In this document: positions 35,037-47,300 of the stretch, piece after piece
How positions within the stretch are numbered: position 1 is the stretch's first letter
Layout: every line of letters begins with the position of its first letter
Origin: Ciona savignyi
Lineage: Eukaryota; Chordata; Ascidiacea; Phlebobranchia; Cionidae
Length of the DNA stretch: 64,000 nucleotides
NCBI GenBank assembly: GCA_000149265.1
Contig: CH000572.1
Location: forward strand, 149,156-213,155
Direction of reading: 5' to 3'
Notes under the pieces: generated by a model
What the model was told of the DNA's origin: nothing
The model's database searches: none
What the model saw: only the letters and a program-made list of their open reading frames with translations
Position numbers and translations under genes: made by a program

Positions 35037-35143
35037 GTTTTTTCGAATCAATAATAAACTCGTTGCTGAGACCGTTTTCCGTTTTGTGACCACAATTCGG
35101 TATTTGTATCGGTCGCGTTAACAATTCGACCACATGATCGTCC
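35037..35143 (-). repeat. tRNA-like SINE (family 1) copy
   Basis: Minus strand GTGGTCGAATTGTTAACGCG (A-box region), GACCGATACAAATACC, ending in a degraded B box (GATTCGAAA). Single copy in the gene-poor interval. Confidence 0.6.
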
Positions 35144-38100
35144 AAACTTAACCGAATTGAAACATATAAGAACCAGAACTTTCAAAAATGATTAAACTTA
35201 GTACGAACAGTCGAAATCTATGGTTTTTGGGCCCATAATACACAGATTGGGGAAAAGTTGGAATTTTATGCGGCGCCGCCATTTTTGATATTTTACCTAT
35301 TTAGCCTCTGAAGTGTCGACCGCAAATCCGGTCAAACTCTTCTTGACCACGGTGTGTTTCGCGTGGCGGGTAATTTTGCATTATCACTCAGTGTTTGATA
35401 AACTGTCTTCTAATCACAAGTGCAATGTGTGTAATCCCATGTTTGTCCGGTCATGCAACCGCCAATCAACGGAAAACAGACGGATCTTTACTTCGGATTT
35501 AGAGCGTCGCGTTTGACATGCGGGGGAGGCTGTGTGACGTGACAAGTCAACTCTATGTCGTATTGCGTTCTACTAGACAACAGTGAATAGAGATTAAGCG
35601 CGGGAACAAAACTTAACTCCTCACGGATCCGAAATTCTAACGAACCTGCACATCGCATTTTATATAAACAGATATAGAATTCCGTTTTTTTTACAAAATA
35701 ACGTAATGTTAAACTCGTTTTAAATAAACGTATTTCGCCATAAAAGATCACCACCACGTACGGACCAACCTTATTTAGCGTGCTCGCATTCTAAGCGCTA
35801 TACATTTTGAGTGTATGACGTAATTATTCTAAGTGGTTAATTCAGATTTGATTGCACGCGTATGCCAGTGACGTCATTGTATTTAAAGTGCGTGACGCAT
35901 TTGGTCGTGAACTTGCCGGCGCCCGCATGTAAGTGCACCCGCCTGGCCCCCGGAATAATTACCTTAATATAAACAAAACTTTGTGTAGTAATGGCGCAAT
36001 TAAAGTGATCGTGTAGCGGTTAGCGTTCGAGCAAGCACGGTTGCAAGTTCTGACCTCGATTTTCTTTGCTGTGGGAAAATATGACGGAAAGTAACGTTTA
36101 TTTACACGCTCTGTTCGTTTAGAACGCACTTTGCTTTTCGACTGTTTGCGAGTGGTATGCAATTCAAAGTTTCCGCGCACCAAACTTCAAATTTGTTCAT
36201 GGAATAATTTTAGGTCTTGACGAGTAATATGAAAATTAAAACATTAGAATACCTCCACATTTCCGCACAAAAGCGCGTGATAAAATGGGACGCACAAATG
36301 AATCATTTAAGATACCGATGGAATTTATTTATACTGTTAATCGACTTTGACATAACCATCTTATCGGAAAATTTTCGTCATAGACACGTTTGTGACAGAC
36401 ATCTGTGCTTGCAATCATGGAATTGTTTATTTTAGTTTCATGCAGGTGACGCTCCAACTATGTTTGTTTTTTTCGTTTTTTTGACAGAAATGTTGAAGTT
36501 CAAGTCTGAATTCGTGTTTCGCAATTTATATCCTTTGCGCTTACGGCAAGAAAATAATTCGAGTTAATTGTGAACGATCTCATGTCCGTAAATAAGCCCG
36601 TGTGTACGTGTAACGCTATTAAATTCAACGCAAATTACTCTGCACGGTACTTTAGCCGACAAACTGTAGCGACCGCTAATGAGATCTTGACACTATTTAG
36701 CCCGGCCGGCTTAAGCGCTAACACTCTTAACGAAAACTACCAGCAGATTTACTCAGTATTGATATTAAAACCATGGCCTGAAAACAAATTATTAAACAGA
36801 TTAGAATAGGTCTGGATACACAAGATCATCTGAATCGTATATCACGAATTCGGTGTAATATAGATTCCCAGCAAAGCGTCTCACTGTATATAAATTGGGA
36901 CTTCGCGTCGAGATGATAAGACATGAATTATGCAAGGTGTGATCCGACGAAAATGCGTTTTACAGTGAATATAAAATTAGTTATGAAATGTTGCTAAGGC
37001 AACCACTTTTGCCCGTACGGTCAGCGCATTGTTAATAAAACGAAATGCGGTTAAAAATTAATATTGGATGCTGTTCAATGGTAAACGCTTACAACCGGTA
37101 CTGTGCCCTATTAACGGTGTCCTACAGTTTTTTAAGTAGGGTAAAGTTTTTGCGCCATGATCGCTGTAAATTTGGTATAAATAAAGTCATTTTATCGACT
37201 TAATTACACAAAAATATCATTAATCGCGCAAATGGTGTATATTGAGACTAATTGTATCGAAATTGTCGGTTTGAGCGAATGGAAGAAGCGGCATTTAAAA
37301 TATTTTTGGTTCCAACCTGAAATCTCAGCATGAAGGTTCCGCAGTGCAGGATTAATACGATGGCCTAATGGTCGTCGCTAATTGAACAAATGAGATGAGA
37401 CACAGGTTTGCGTGCGGTCGAAACCCCAAATTAATCGACTTCGGCCATTTTGTCTTCTTGCCGCGGGGCAGCTCCACGGTCACGTGACCACGCGATATTA
37501 TAAGCATATAGGAATAATGCACAAGAGCAGAAGAAGTGGGCTCGCCGGTGCACCTGCACCTCCCAGTAGCGATATAGTCGGGGTATCTTGCTTACTTGGT
37601 GACAGGATAGAAAATTAGCAGTAGAGTTCTTGATAATGGTGGAACATATGCTGATCCAAACGGTACTGAATCTCTAACGAAAGTTGCGCACTGTTTCGTT
37701 AGAAATAACGGATGTATTTGTAAATAATTCAACGATTAGTAAGCCGTATATACAAATCAGTTTTACAACTAATCGTCGGCGTCGGAAATTTTGGTTCGTT
37801 AAAATGCGTGTAATATCCGCATTGTATAACTACGTGGCGTGTTATCATGTCGCTTTGGTCGTCAAAATCAAATTGGTCAATCCAATAAACAAACTCGCTG
37901 TCTTGCCGATGACCCGAGAAAAGTCGCTTTCAATGTTTTGTTTACGGACGACCTCGTCACTTCTAAACTTTGCTGTACACGTAACGACAAGTCCACGTCA
38001 TGTCGCCGTTTGCTCCATATAGCTGTAAAATTCGATATTCTCATGCGACGCATGTGTTTTATGCCGCAAAGTTTGCAGTTGAATGCCATAACCGTTTTCG

Positions 38101-38674
38101 CACTATCAGCGACTGTTCGTTTTTTTCGCACTTGAGTAGTAGTCAGTTTTGTACCGGTGAGGTTTTATCCGCGGGAAAATATCACTAAAGGGTCGTTTAG
38201 ATACGAAAATGAATATAGTTATGCGGAGAAAATTGGGTGCTTTGTGCGGCTTGCATGAAATATTCATGGTCACCGACAAAGGGTCTAGCGAAGACAGCGT
38301 CCTAAAAAATAAATTTATTTTTATCAAGTTTGGCGAGAATACGTGAGCGTTTCGGAATTCCGGTCAGTTGCCGCTTAACATACGGAGGTGGACTGATGAC
38401 GTAGATACTCTACCATTATGACGGAATAATTAAATCCCACGTGGTATGTTAAATGCTGGCTAGGTTTTAATTGCGACGATGAACTGTTTTTTTCGGCTGC
38501 TGGGCCTGGACACGATTTCTACTTCATATATTAATCCGAGTCTCCGCGCCACACTACAAAAATGACCGGTCCGGATAGATGCTCGTTAATTAAGAGGCTT
38601 TAAAAGCGTCTAATGCAATATGCGAATTGATGGCAGGCGTTCTAAACCATATCCTCTCTGTGTTTTATTTTCAG

Positions 38675-38710
38675 ACTTATATATACAGCAGCTGAAACAT
38701 AGTTGTTGAG
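38675..38710 (+). other. Possible non-coding 5' UTR exon (36 nt)
   Basis: Flanked by a strong acceptor (TTTTATTTTCAG) and a strong donor (GTAAGTATAT). It contains no ATG in a useful frame. The ZP gene 5.6 kb downstream starts right after an acceptor (CAG|T-ATG at 44343), so it needs either an upstream untranslated exon or a trans-spliced leader; this stretch is one candidate. The evidence is only the pair of splice consensus sites. Confidence 0.2.
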
Positions 38711-41700
38711 GTAAGTATATATACAAGTTTGTTTGTTTTGTTGAAGAAAATCGGAAGTTGTGAAGAGAGATCTTTGTAGCGAAAATTCAACACAAAAGTA
38801 AGCGCTTCATATTTATTTAAAATATTATTTTTATTTCAATTTATATTATTAAATCAAAATTTTTAAATACGGTTAAAAGTGATTGCATTAATAAATCAAT
38901 TTGGGGATGCTGCGGTTTGTTTTTTAATTTTTTGGAGTTATTTCTTGGGTGCTGGTTATACAATTACAATTACGCTCAAGTTACCACATTTGATACGACT
39001 TTTTATCTACGATTCCATACATACCACCCATAACGACGGGCTTACGGTGAAAAAGAACGTAATCCCCAATTTGAAATTCAATACGGGAGACTAGAGGTAG
39101 TGGCGCTTTTGCCTTGAGTCTTGACCTTTGTAGTTTGAACTACACCAATGCTCACGTACAAACTTAATGACTAAACACAGCCTCAGCTGTTCTAGCGAAG
39201 TGTGTATACTTTCGCGTTCTCCGTAGCTTCGTTTGTTTAGAAATGTCCCCAAAATGTCGTAAATTAATTTTTGTCTCCGCGTAATTTGGCCTTCGTCAGA
39301 TTTTGGGTAAAAACAAGACGATGCCAGCCGATAAAATATATTTTTGTATAACATTTATAACGGTCAATATTTGAAAGGATAGAAGAAATCTCTTTTAGTT
39401 GGATAAAATAGACATAACTAATGTAAATGAACCAACCGTCTGTTTTATAACAATTATCTTAAATTCGAAGGCCTGTTTATCAGAAATTGCAATTTCCATA
39501 ATTTTGTAAATGTCATATAAGTGCCTAAATTCAAATTAATGAGGCAATTTGCTATTATCCTACATGAACAACGCATTACAAGGTCACGGAGACCTGCAAT
39601 TAGACTTTACGACATCTAAATGAACGCAAAATGAGACAGATCACCTTCGTGCAAGCACCGTATTATTACTTCGATTAAAATTTTGTCGAATGACTAACCA
39701 TCTTAAAAACACATTTCAGCAGTTAACGAACCCGACTTATACGTGTCTTAAAATCGTAAGTCAGTTGTCCTATGGTTTTGGGTGATAAAGATACCTTTAT
39801 CAAAATCAACCGAGATGGTACTTTATGTCTGTTTACACACTCGATTTTTACGCTAACCATTAAAAGGTCTAATATAGTAATTCGCATTTTACTGGTGTGT
39901 ACTCTTGATCTAGGGAAATTACACATTTCTGAGTAACGCACGTAAAGCTGTAAAACGCGCGGATTTACAAGCGGCTTCACCAAACAAATCGGCCGGTTGT
40001 TGTTGGACAGGTCAGCATGTCCCTGGTACGGGTCATTGCATGTCTCCCGCAGATTTATGAGCTCCATATAACAATGTACGCTCATTTGTGATAAAATCTG
40101 CCAAATTGCCAGGTTGTCTTCACTGGCATTTCCAGTTGGCTGTCATAACAGGACCAGCGGGCACAGGGCTGGAACATAGGTCAGTGAATCTTCGCGAAGA
40201 AAAATAAATAAGATCGCCGTCCGGCGATGGATAAATTAGATACAATTCGATAAATTGCTACGCACAATTTCGGCATCGGGTTTCAAATTGAACAAAGGGA
40301 ATTAAGTTTAGGCGTTGCCCCAGAATTCTTTGTAAAGTTTATACCGGTTTAAAACTCGGATCAATTATTTTTTATTAAATAAACAATAGAGATCACTAGA
40401 GGTATGACATTTTACAGGGTAAAATATAATCAAAAGAGTTCGAGAGATACAACTTTTTTAAGAATTAATGTTATCTTGTATTTGCACTAAGTACGTCTGC
40501 ACTTTTTCACCGGCTGTACAATTTCTAATCACCATTCGCACTTGCGTTCCCCTGGTTTACAATCCTTTTTGAAAGCATTTGTTCGTTTTTCTGTCCAGAA
40601 ACTGGCTATTTTATCTTTATCTCAATGTAAACTTCAGGGAGGGCAAATATGAAAATACTTTACCTGTTTCAATAATTTATTGCACTTCATTAAGCTGCCT
40701 GGGTGCTGCAATATCTTTCTTTCTTATATGTTTGTCCGAACGCTTGTCAGTCGCACCAGAGCGATTATAATCAATAAACATTGCATAATAACAAGAAAAA
40801 TTTCCGTGTGATTGTGTGTAAAGGCTATTCTAATATTCAGGGGAAAAACGAACATCCAAGAATCTGAAAATCAGCACCCAGCAATCTATGTGAGTCCACA
40901 CTTTCAGTGTGCCACCCGTTTAACCCGGGATCACTTGACAGGACCTGTTATCCAATTCTGCATGCTGACCCCAGAATCGATCGTGCAACCCACTTGAAGT
41001 CGTTTGCGCAATTGTCCTTCGGTGGCACAACCGCCTAAAAGAATTTACCTTATTTTGATATAACGGCATCATTATTTTCACAGTTAAACTGCGTGTGATA
41101 ACACAAAAAAACAGCTATGAAAGTTAAGTTCCGATACGCTACAAAGGCGCTTCTTTAAAAATGCAAACCAAATACATTCATCTACAACATTCTTGAAAAC
41201 ACATCAATTTTGATTTAAGGAAGTAAACGGATATCCCATTTTGCTAATCTTTACGTGTGTGTATGTAATTTGTCGAACAAATCCCTATGAAACATACTTT
41301 TCCGACGGTTCTTTAAAACAAACCGAAATTCAATATACGTAATGGTCTGTTTGCTATAGACCTTTGCCACCAACAGTACGTGTAACACGTATCTGTAATT
41401 GACATGACACTCAAGTTACACAGTATGCCCGATATACGTGTCAATTTATTCACCGCCGTCTCATAAAAAGTATAAAAACGTATTTTCTACGTATATTTAT
41501 TACAAATTGATAACAATTTTATTTATAACACCCGAACTGCCATTTTGCCACGCTGCTTTTGTTGTTAAAGCTCGTTTGTAAATAAAACGACAATAAATTA
41601 GGCGAAATTATAATCGTAATTAATTTAATTATGACACGGAAAAACTTGAATCGTTTTTATGATTATGTTTAATTTGTAGTACAATTATATGAATTGTATT

Positions 41701-43158
41701 ATAAACTGGTGTAGCTTTTATAGCGTGCAATTTTATTGTTTAAACGTAAATTGTCTTAAATAATAATATGACATTAATGCTAAAGAATTTAGTTTGCGCC
41801 ATTAATAAGTTTAATCAGTTTATTTTCGACTACTGCACAGTCGAAATAACACTTTTATGAAATATATTCTTTTAGAAATACAAAAAATATACTTAAATTT
41901 CCTGTCCGGCCTTATTCTCAAATCCCTTTATAAGTATTAATTCATTGCGTTTGTTTATTAGAATTTCCACGGGAGATTTAATGCGATTTCACTCTTCGGC
42001 ACTATTAGTAAATAACGTCAAATCTGTTTCATAACATAAATAGCGTTCAAAATTAGGTGTCTTCACTTCTTAATTAAAAGTTGATTTAAAGCATAAAACC
42101 TATTCGTAATCCTATTATTCTACCTTTCTGCAAATTAGGAGACAATTAATGTGTATTGCGAAGCGAGATGTAAAGTTCAGACTGATATACACGTGCTGCT
42201 TTGACAAGTGGCCACTCCATTCCGTAATCTTCGGAATCCGATTTGGAGCCGATACGTTACAATCCTATCTTTGTGCTCAATGTGGAATAATAAAACACAA
42301 TAATCCACGCGTGTGGTGTGAAAGCCTTGAAATCCTTTCACGACAGGCCATCAAAATAAGCGGGTGTTTCCACAACAGTTCCGAAACTGCTTATAGCATA
42401 TCGCACCTGCTATGAATTTCATTTAATTAGACTTGTGTAACACGAGCTTGAATAATTTTATATAAAACACACAAATGGTCAACATAAAGTATTTTAATAC
42501 AACCATTGCTTTGTCAATTGATGCTATAACATCGCTTGTGCATATTTAATAAAGATCACATCTATTCTAATATAGGATTTTTTGGTTCAGTTAGTAATTC
42601 GTACACGTAATTAAACGAAACTAGTTTCTTATAACATACATATTCTTTGTTATACGGCATAACACTTTTTCAATGTTGTATGAGAAACTGCAATCTGGTA
42701 GTGGTAGGTTTAATTAGTCAAATATAAATATTTACTCGAGCAATCTACTATCTCAGTTGAGTAACCGACGCCTCGAGCTAGCGTCCTGCATAGAACAAAC
42801 GTCCCTGATAACTTTGATCGTAATGGATTTAAGACAAGATAGTCAGACTCGGTTTGTTATGGTATATTAGGTCATCCGTCCGTTTTGACATTGGTTCACA
42901 CACACGACACTATCACATCGTTTTGTGGGCACTTTCAAGGCCGTGAAATTCCGATAGGATCTTTCGAGAATGACGGTGGTTGCGCCTTAGACAACTGGGC
43001 ATTAATTAAAACAACCAGTAATTTTGTAAAAATGCACGGAACTCAAGGAGCCGTGCCAATCGGTAGCAGGTAGCTTTTCCTGAGACAAAATATAGTCTTG
43101 GTACGGACTAAGCACTCCACATAACAGAAAAAACTAAAAAAAAAACATTTTAAAACGC

Positions 43159-44247
43159 TTAACTCTTTCACTCCCGGCCAAATGCATTAATTCAAACATG
43201 CTGTCCCGCAGTGTTTTTTACAATTTTTAGTCATTTTCAAATTAGCACAGTTTTTCTAAAGTTTATGCTATGATTTAATATTTAGTATGGTTGGAAAGAT
43301 AATTTATCCCTCTTTTAAACAAGCTGCACATCTAAAATCTACCTCTAATAAAGAATATATTATGTAAACTTTAGTGAACACCACTTTTTATGCAAAGAAA
43401 ATTCTGCTCGACTTTGAAAAATTTGAGGTGCACTGACAAACGAAATACTCACTTATTATTGGAATGCCCAAATGATATGAAAATTGGAATGTAGATTGTC
43501 TAATAGTTTTTGTACTCAGGAAAATTCGAACTGTATTTCTATCTTCAGTAGTTTTTTTACTATTTGTGATTGAAATTTCCCTTTTTTCTGACTATATTAT
43601 GAAAACTTGAACCAAAACGCATTGAAGTTTTTAGTTTTGTAGAACTAAAATAGTAAAAAGTATAAAAAAGAACAGTGAAGGAAGTGTAAAAAGGGCATAC
43701 AAAACCAAACAAACGCAAATACTATATCCAATATTCTTCAAAGCAGGGCACACCGAACTAGCTAGTCTCGCCGCCTTTTTCTTTATCGTGCGCTCAGCAG
43801 GCCCAGCTGGATTCATGCTTTGGTGAACACGAAGCATAACCGCCTGCTGCGAAAACGTCACCAACGCTCTCCTTTTTATCTTAACGGCACGAAATTCACA
43901 GAGAATGTAAAGAAAGACTTGCTTGACAAAAAGAGCTTCTCTGCAAGTTAACACGACTCCTATTGGCTGAGTTAGTCACGTGTAAATTCGTGTAAAATCG
44001 ATAGAAATAAGAGGCGAAGCCTTGAAAAAGAAAGGCTATCACTCCTCGCATTTTTAATATTTCTCCACGATAATCACAGAGAATAAAATATAGGGTTTCC
44101 TTGATCGAATAAGCCATAGCTGAGGTCTCTACCATTACGCATTGCGGAGAAATCGTTTTTTAGATTTGTATCCATTTATGGACAGACGGGATACCATGTT
44201 TTCCCACCAACTCGCCATATATGGCGAGTTGGGAGGGAAAGAGTTAA
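43159..44247. mobile_element. TTAA-flanked DNA element (~1.09 kb), piggyBac-like ends
   Basis: Both ends are TTAA followed by a shared inverted repeat: left TTAACTCTTTCACTCCC, right complement TTAACTCTTTCCCTCCC. TTAA targets are the hallmark of piggyBac-type transposons. The right end contains a perfect 26-bp palindrome at 44207-44232 (half CCAACTCGCCATA). A 107-codon minus-strand frame (43631-43954) and others lack any transposase motif I recognise, so the element is probably nonautonomous. It ends about 100 bases before the first coding exon of the ZP gene, so it may supply or disrupt promoter sequence. Confidence 0.65.
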
Positions 44248-44344
44248 AACTACAACGCCATGTGTCAGGACCCTGCACCGAAAATGTGCAAGTTCCATGT
44301 TTAAAATATCAAGTCGTTTTATTTACATTTTATTTTTTTTCAGT

Positions 44345-47300
44345 ATGAAGGCAATATTTCTCGTCATCGGATTTCTAGCTACGGCAGCAATCGCACAAGG
44401 TAATACGGCAAAGCTATTTAATTTCTTAGTATAGGCCCATTTTATTTTAAACTCCCCCCACCCCATTAAAAACAAGGTATTTTCTCGGTATTTTCGAACA
44501 GGCTTATTTATTTGTCGCAAGATGGTATCCTTTCTACTATTTATTTTCAATTAAACTTTAAATATAGTTGTAAATAACACGAGTACGTAGGTGTGTCCAC
44601 CTCCAAAACCATTTAAGCATACCTCGTTTTAACCACGGGTTGAGAGCACGAACATAACGTGTCACGCAGTCTAATAACTATCCGCGCAAAGCACTGGGTT
44701 TTAATCACAGATCATCGTTTTTTCAGATGTGGTCCAGGTGTTCTGTTCTCAGTCCAGCATCACGGCCAAGATCCAGAAGGAGGTGGTGACGTCAGCGGGC
44801 TTTACGATGTCCGATGTTCATCTGAACGACAGGAGCTGTCCTTTTGACCAGGAAGAAGATACCTTTTTCATGAAAGTCATTTCGCCATTGAGTAGCTGTG
44901 GAACTCACCTTACGGTAAAACCTCAAACTTGCAACAGTACAATTATTTGAATGGATAGGAAGGACGTATTTACTGACGGGTAGTGAAATGGAATATCATA
45001 CTCATGTTTATTATCATGGTTAAAAGAAACGAGAGTGTCCACAACCGGATTCCCCAAGAAATACTATTGTGTGTTGTTTGTAATAAAGATGTAACTGCTA
45101 GGACATGTTTTGTATTAATCCATCAAGTTGTGCCCACGAGAACGGCTGCTTTCGATCCACAAACTTTTAGATGACGGTCCTTGGCGCTTCAATATGAAAT
45201 AATCAGCATGTAGGTGTATGTTATAAAAAGTATTTCGGGATAAATAGACCTACTCTACGAGGCATATTTATTTTGATTCAACTGTGTAGGGTTTCCCAAT
45301 TACACCTACCCAAATTCCAAGTAAATATATAATTTAATAAATACTAAATTAAAGAGATTTCCCGATAAAATTACCTCCGTTCGCCCACGCTATGATGCTT
45401 CAATGACCGAGTAATAAGCAAGCAACCTGCTATGAAATATTCACGACCTGGCTTGCTATTATCTATATCGCTATGAATAATGGAGTTGGTGCCTGGAGTA
45501 AAATGAATTGTGTTCGGCTGCGTGCCAACTTTTCCGCAGCATTCTTGTGCATAACTCATTGCCATGGATGCCAGAACAGACAACGCAGTCTGCAGTTGCC
45601 CGCAGAGTTTAATTAAACTCGGTGCAAAACGCTGAAAGGCCGGATTATTCATAATCCACACATTATATTGCTGTGTGTAAATGCAAAGTATCCCCGATAA
45701 CTTTTCACAAAATTTATACCAGGTGACCTTATTTACCCAACAAACTCACTTCTACACACTGATGTTATCTTAAGTAGAATTTCATTTATGGTTGAACCGT
45801 ATTCCAAATGTTTAAATTAAACAGATCAAGAGATAATGTATATAAACCGCGTTGCCCTTTGATAGAACCTCCGATATACTTTGCAGATGTGAATCAACAG
45901 TTGTTGCATGTACCTAATTAATAGAACCAAAATACTCGGTACCGGTTAGAGTCACATACTAAACAGAATCATCTTTTCCAGGCCAACGACACTCACGTCG
46001 TTTTCAGCAACTCGATCTCGACAGTAGATACCGGTCCGACCTATCCGTATGGTGTCGTTGTTGGGCCGCAGTCGAACGACAAGGCTCTGAGCGCGTTCAT
46101 CAAATGCACGTACAGAATCGATCTCAACGTGAGCACCATGTTTATCCCAAACATCACCATCATGTAAGTGTGGGAAGCCTGCAAACTTCAACTCAAACAC
46201 TATGGTCAATTATATATTTAAATAAGAAGGAGAACTAGTTGTTCAGGGACTGAAAACGGAGTGAGATATAGGGTACTCATGTTTTTTTCCCGTGAGTGGG
46301 ACAGCGACAATCGTATCCACAGCCAGATCGCCTCATGGCCTGCTTATACCCATACAACTTGTTATGTATGTTGCATAGGAGTGTTTGTGTAAATTCAGAA
46401 TTAAGCAACATCCGGTAATAATAAAACGTACAATTTGTTTGACAATAAATACAGCATATTATCTAATTATCCCATTATAAGAACTTTATAGTAACTATAC
46501 TACAAAATAGTAGATATATATTATGAAATTTATACATTATGAATAAACTGTATACTAGGTTTTTTAACTGTACAGCAGCGCCACTTCGCGATTAAAAATC
46601 ATAATATTTAACTTTCTCTTTAAAATGTTTTATCAATTATACTTTAAAAGGGTCGTGTTTCATGTATTATGCTTAGTTTCACACCCTTAATAGGCTTGTT
46701 GTTAAGAGCGTTTTTTTAGAACAGAGTATATGTATCGGTTGCTTTAACCATTCGGCCACAATACCGTACGAAATAATAAATAAACGGTGCAGCCAGTTTT
46801 TTAACTGTGCAGCAGCGCCACCGCGCGATTAAAAATATTACAACTATCTCCTTTTTCCTGCAGTCCCATCAGCGCCCCTGACGCGTTCGGAGTCGGCGAG
46901 TTCAGGGCTGCAATGGCACTCTACACCGACAATACTTACTTGACTGCGTATTCCAGCCCTCCTGTAATGCAACCTGACGAAACCCTATATGTTGGTATGT
47001 ATTCTAATTGGGTGGTATCGACCCTGACCGCCAGCCCAAAGGTGGAGTGATCTAAACCAGTACTGTTAGTTGTTTTATGTAAAACGCTAAATGTAGTTTA
47101 AGCACATTATTTATAGCGATATAATTTTACTAGTAAGCAAAAAGCACGATTTTAAAAAGCAATTGTTTATAACGTATTGAATAAGCTCTAATAGCTTCCA
47201 AATATATATTCGATTTCGTAACACTGTTACCGAAGAGTACTATTAACCGTCATCATGGAAACCCGAAGTCAATTTCCTTACCTTTATTGGCTATAGTTTT

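Larger units (their letters stand above)
31273..43158. other. Large gene-poor interval
   Basis: Nearly 12 kb with no exon chain I can support on either strand. Contents seen: repeat family 3 copy 2 (32093-32435), a SINE family 2 relic (about 32574-32772, minus), a SINE family 1 copy (35037-35143, minus), and a short exon-like stretch at 38675-38710. A tRNA-like B box (GGGTTCGAATC, minus, about 31709-31719) lacks a convincing tRNA around it. Open frames of 60-140 codons are scattered on both strands without overlap to known families. It probably holds regulatory DNA for UBR3 or the ZP gene, but nothing specific can be named. Confidence 0.5.

Noticed and set aside
43631..43954. 107-codon minus frame inside the TTAA element, as a transposase remnant
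   Set aside because: No catalytic Asp motif or Cys-rich end typical of piggyBac transposases was recognised.
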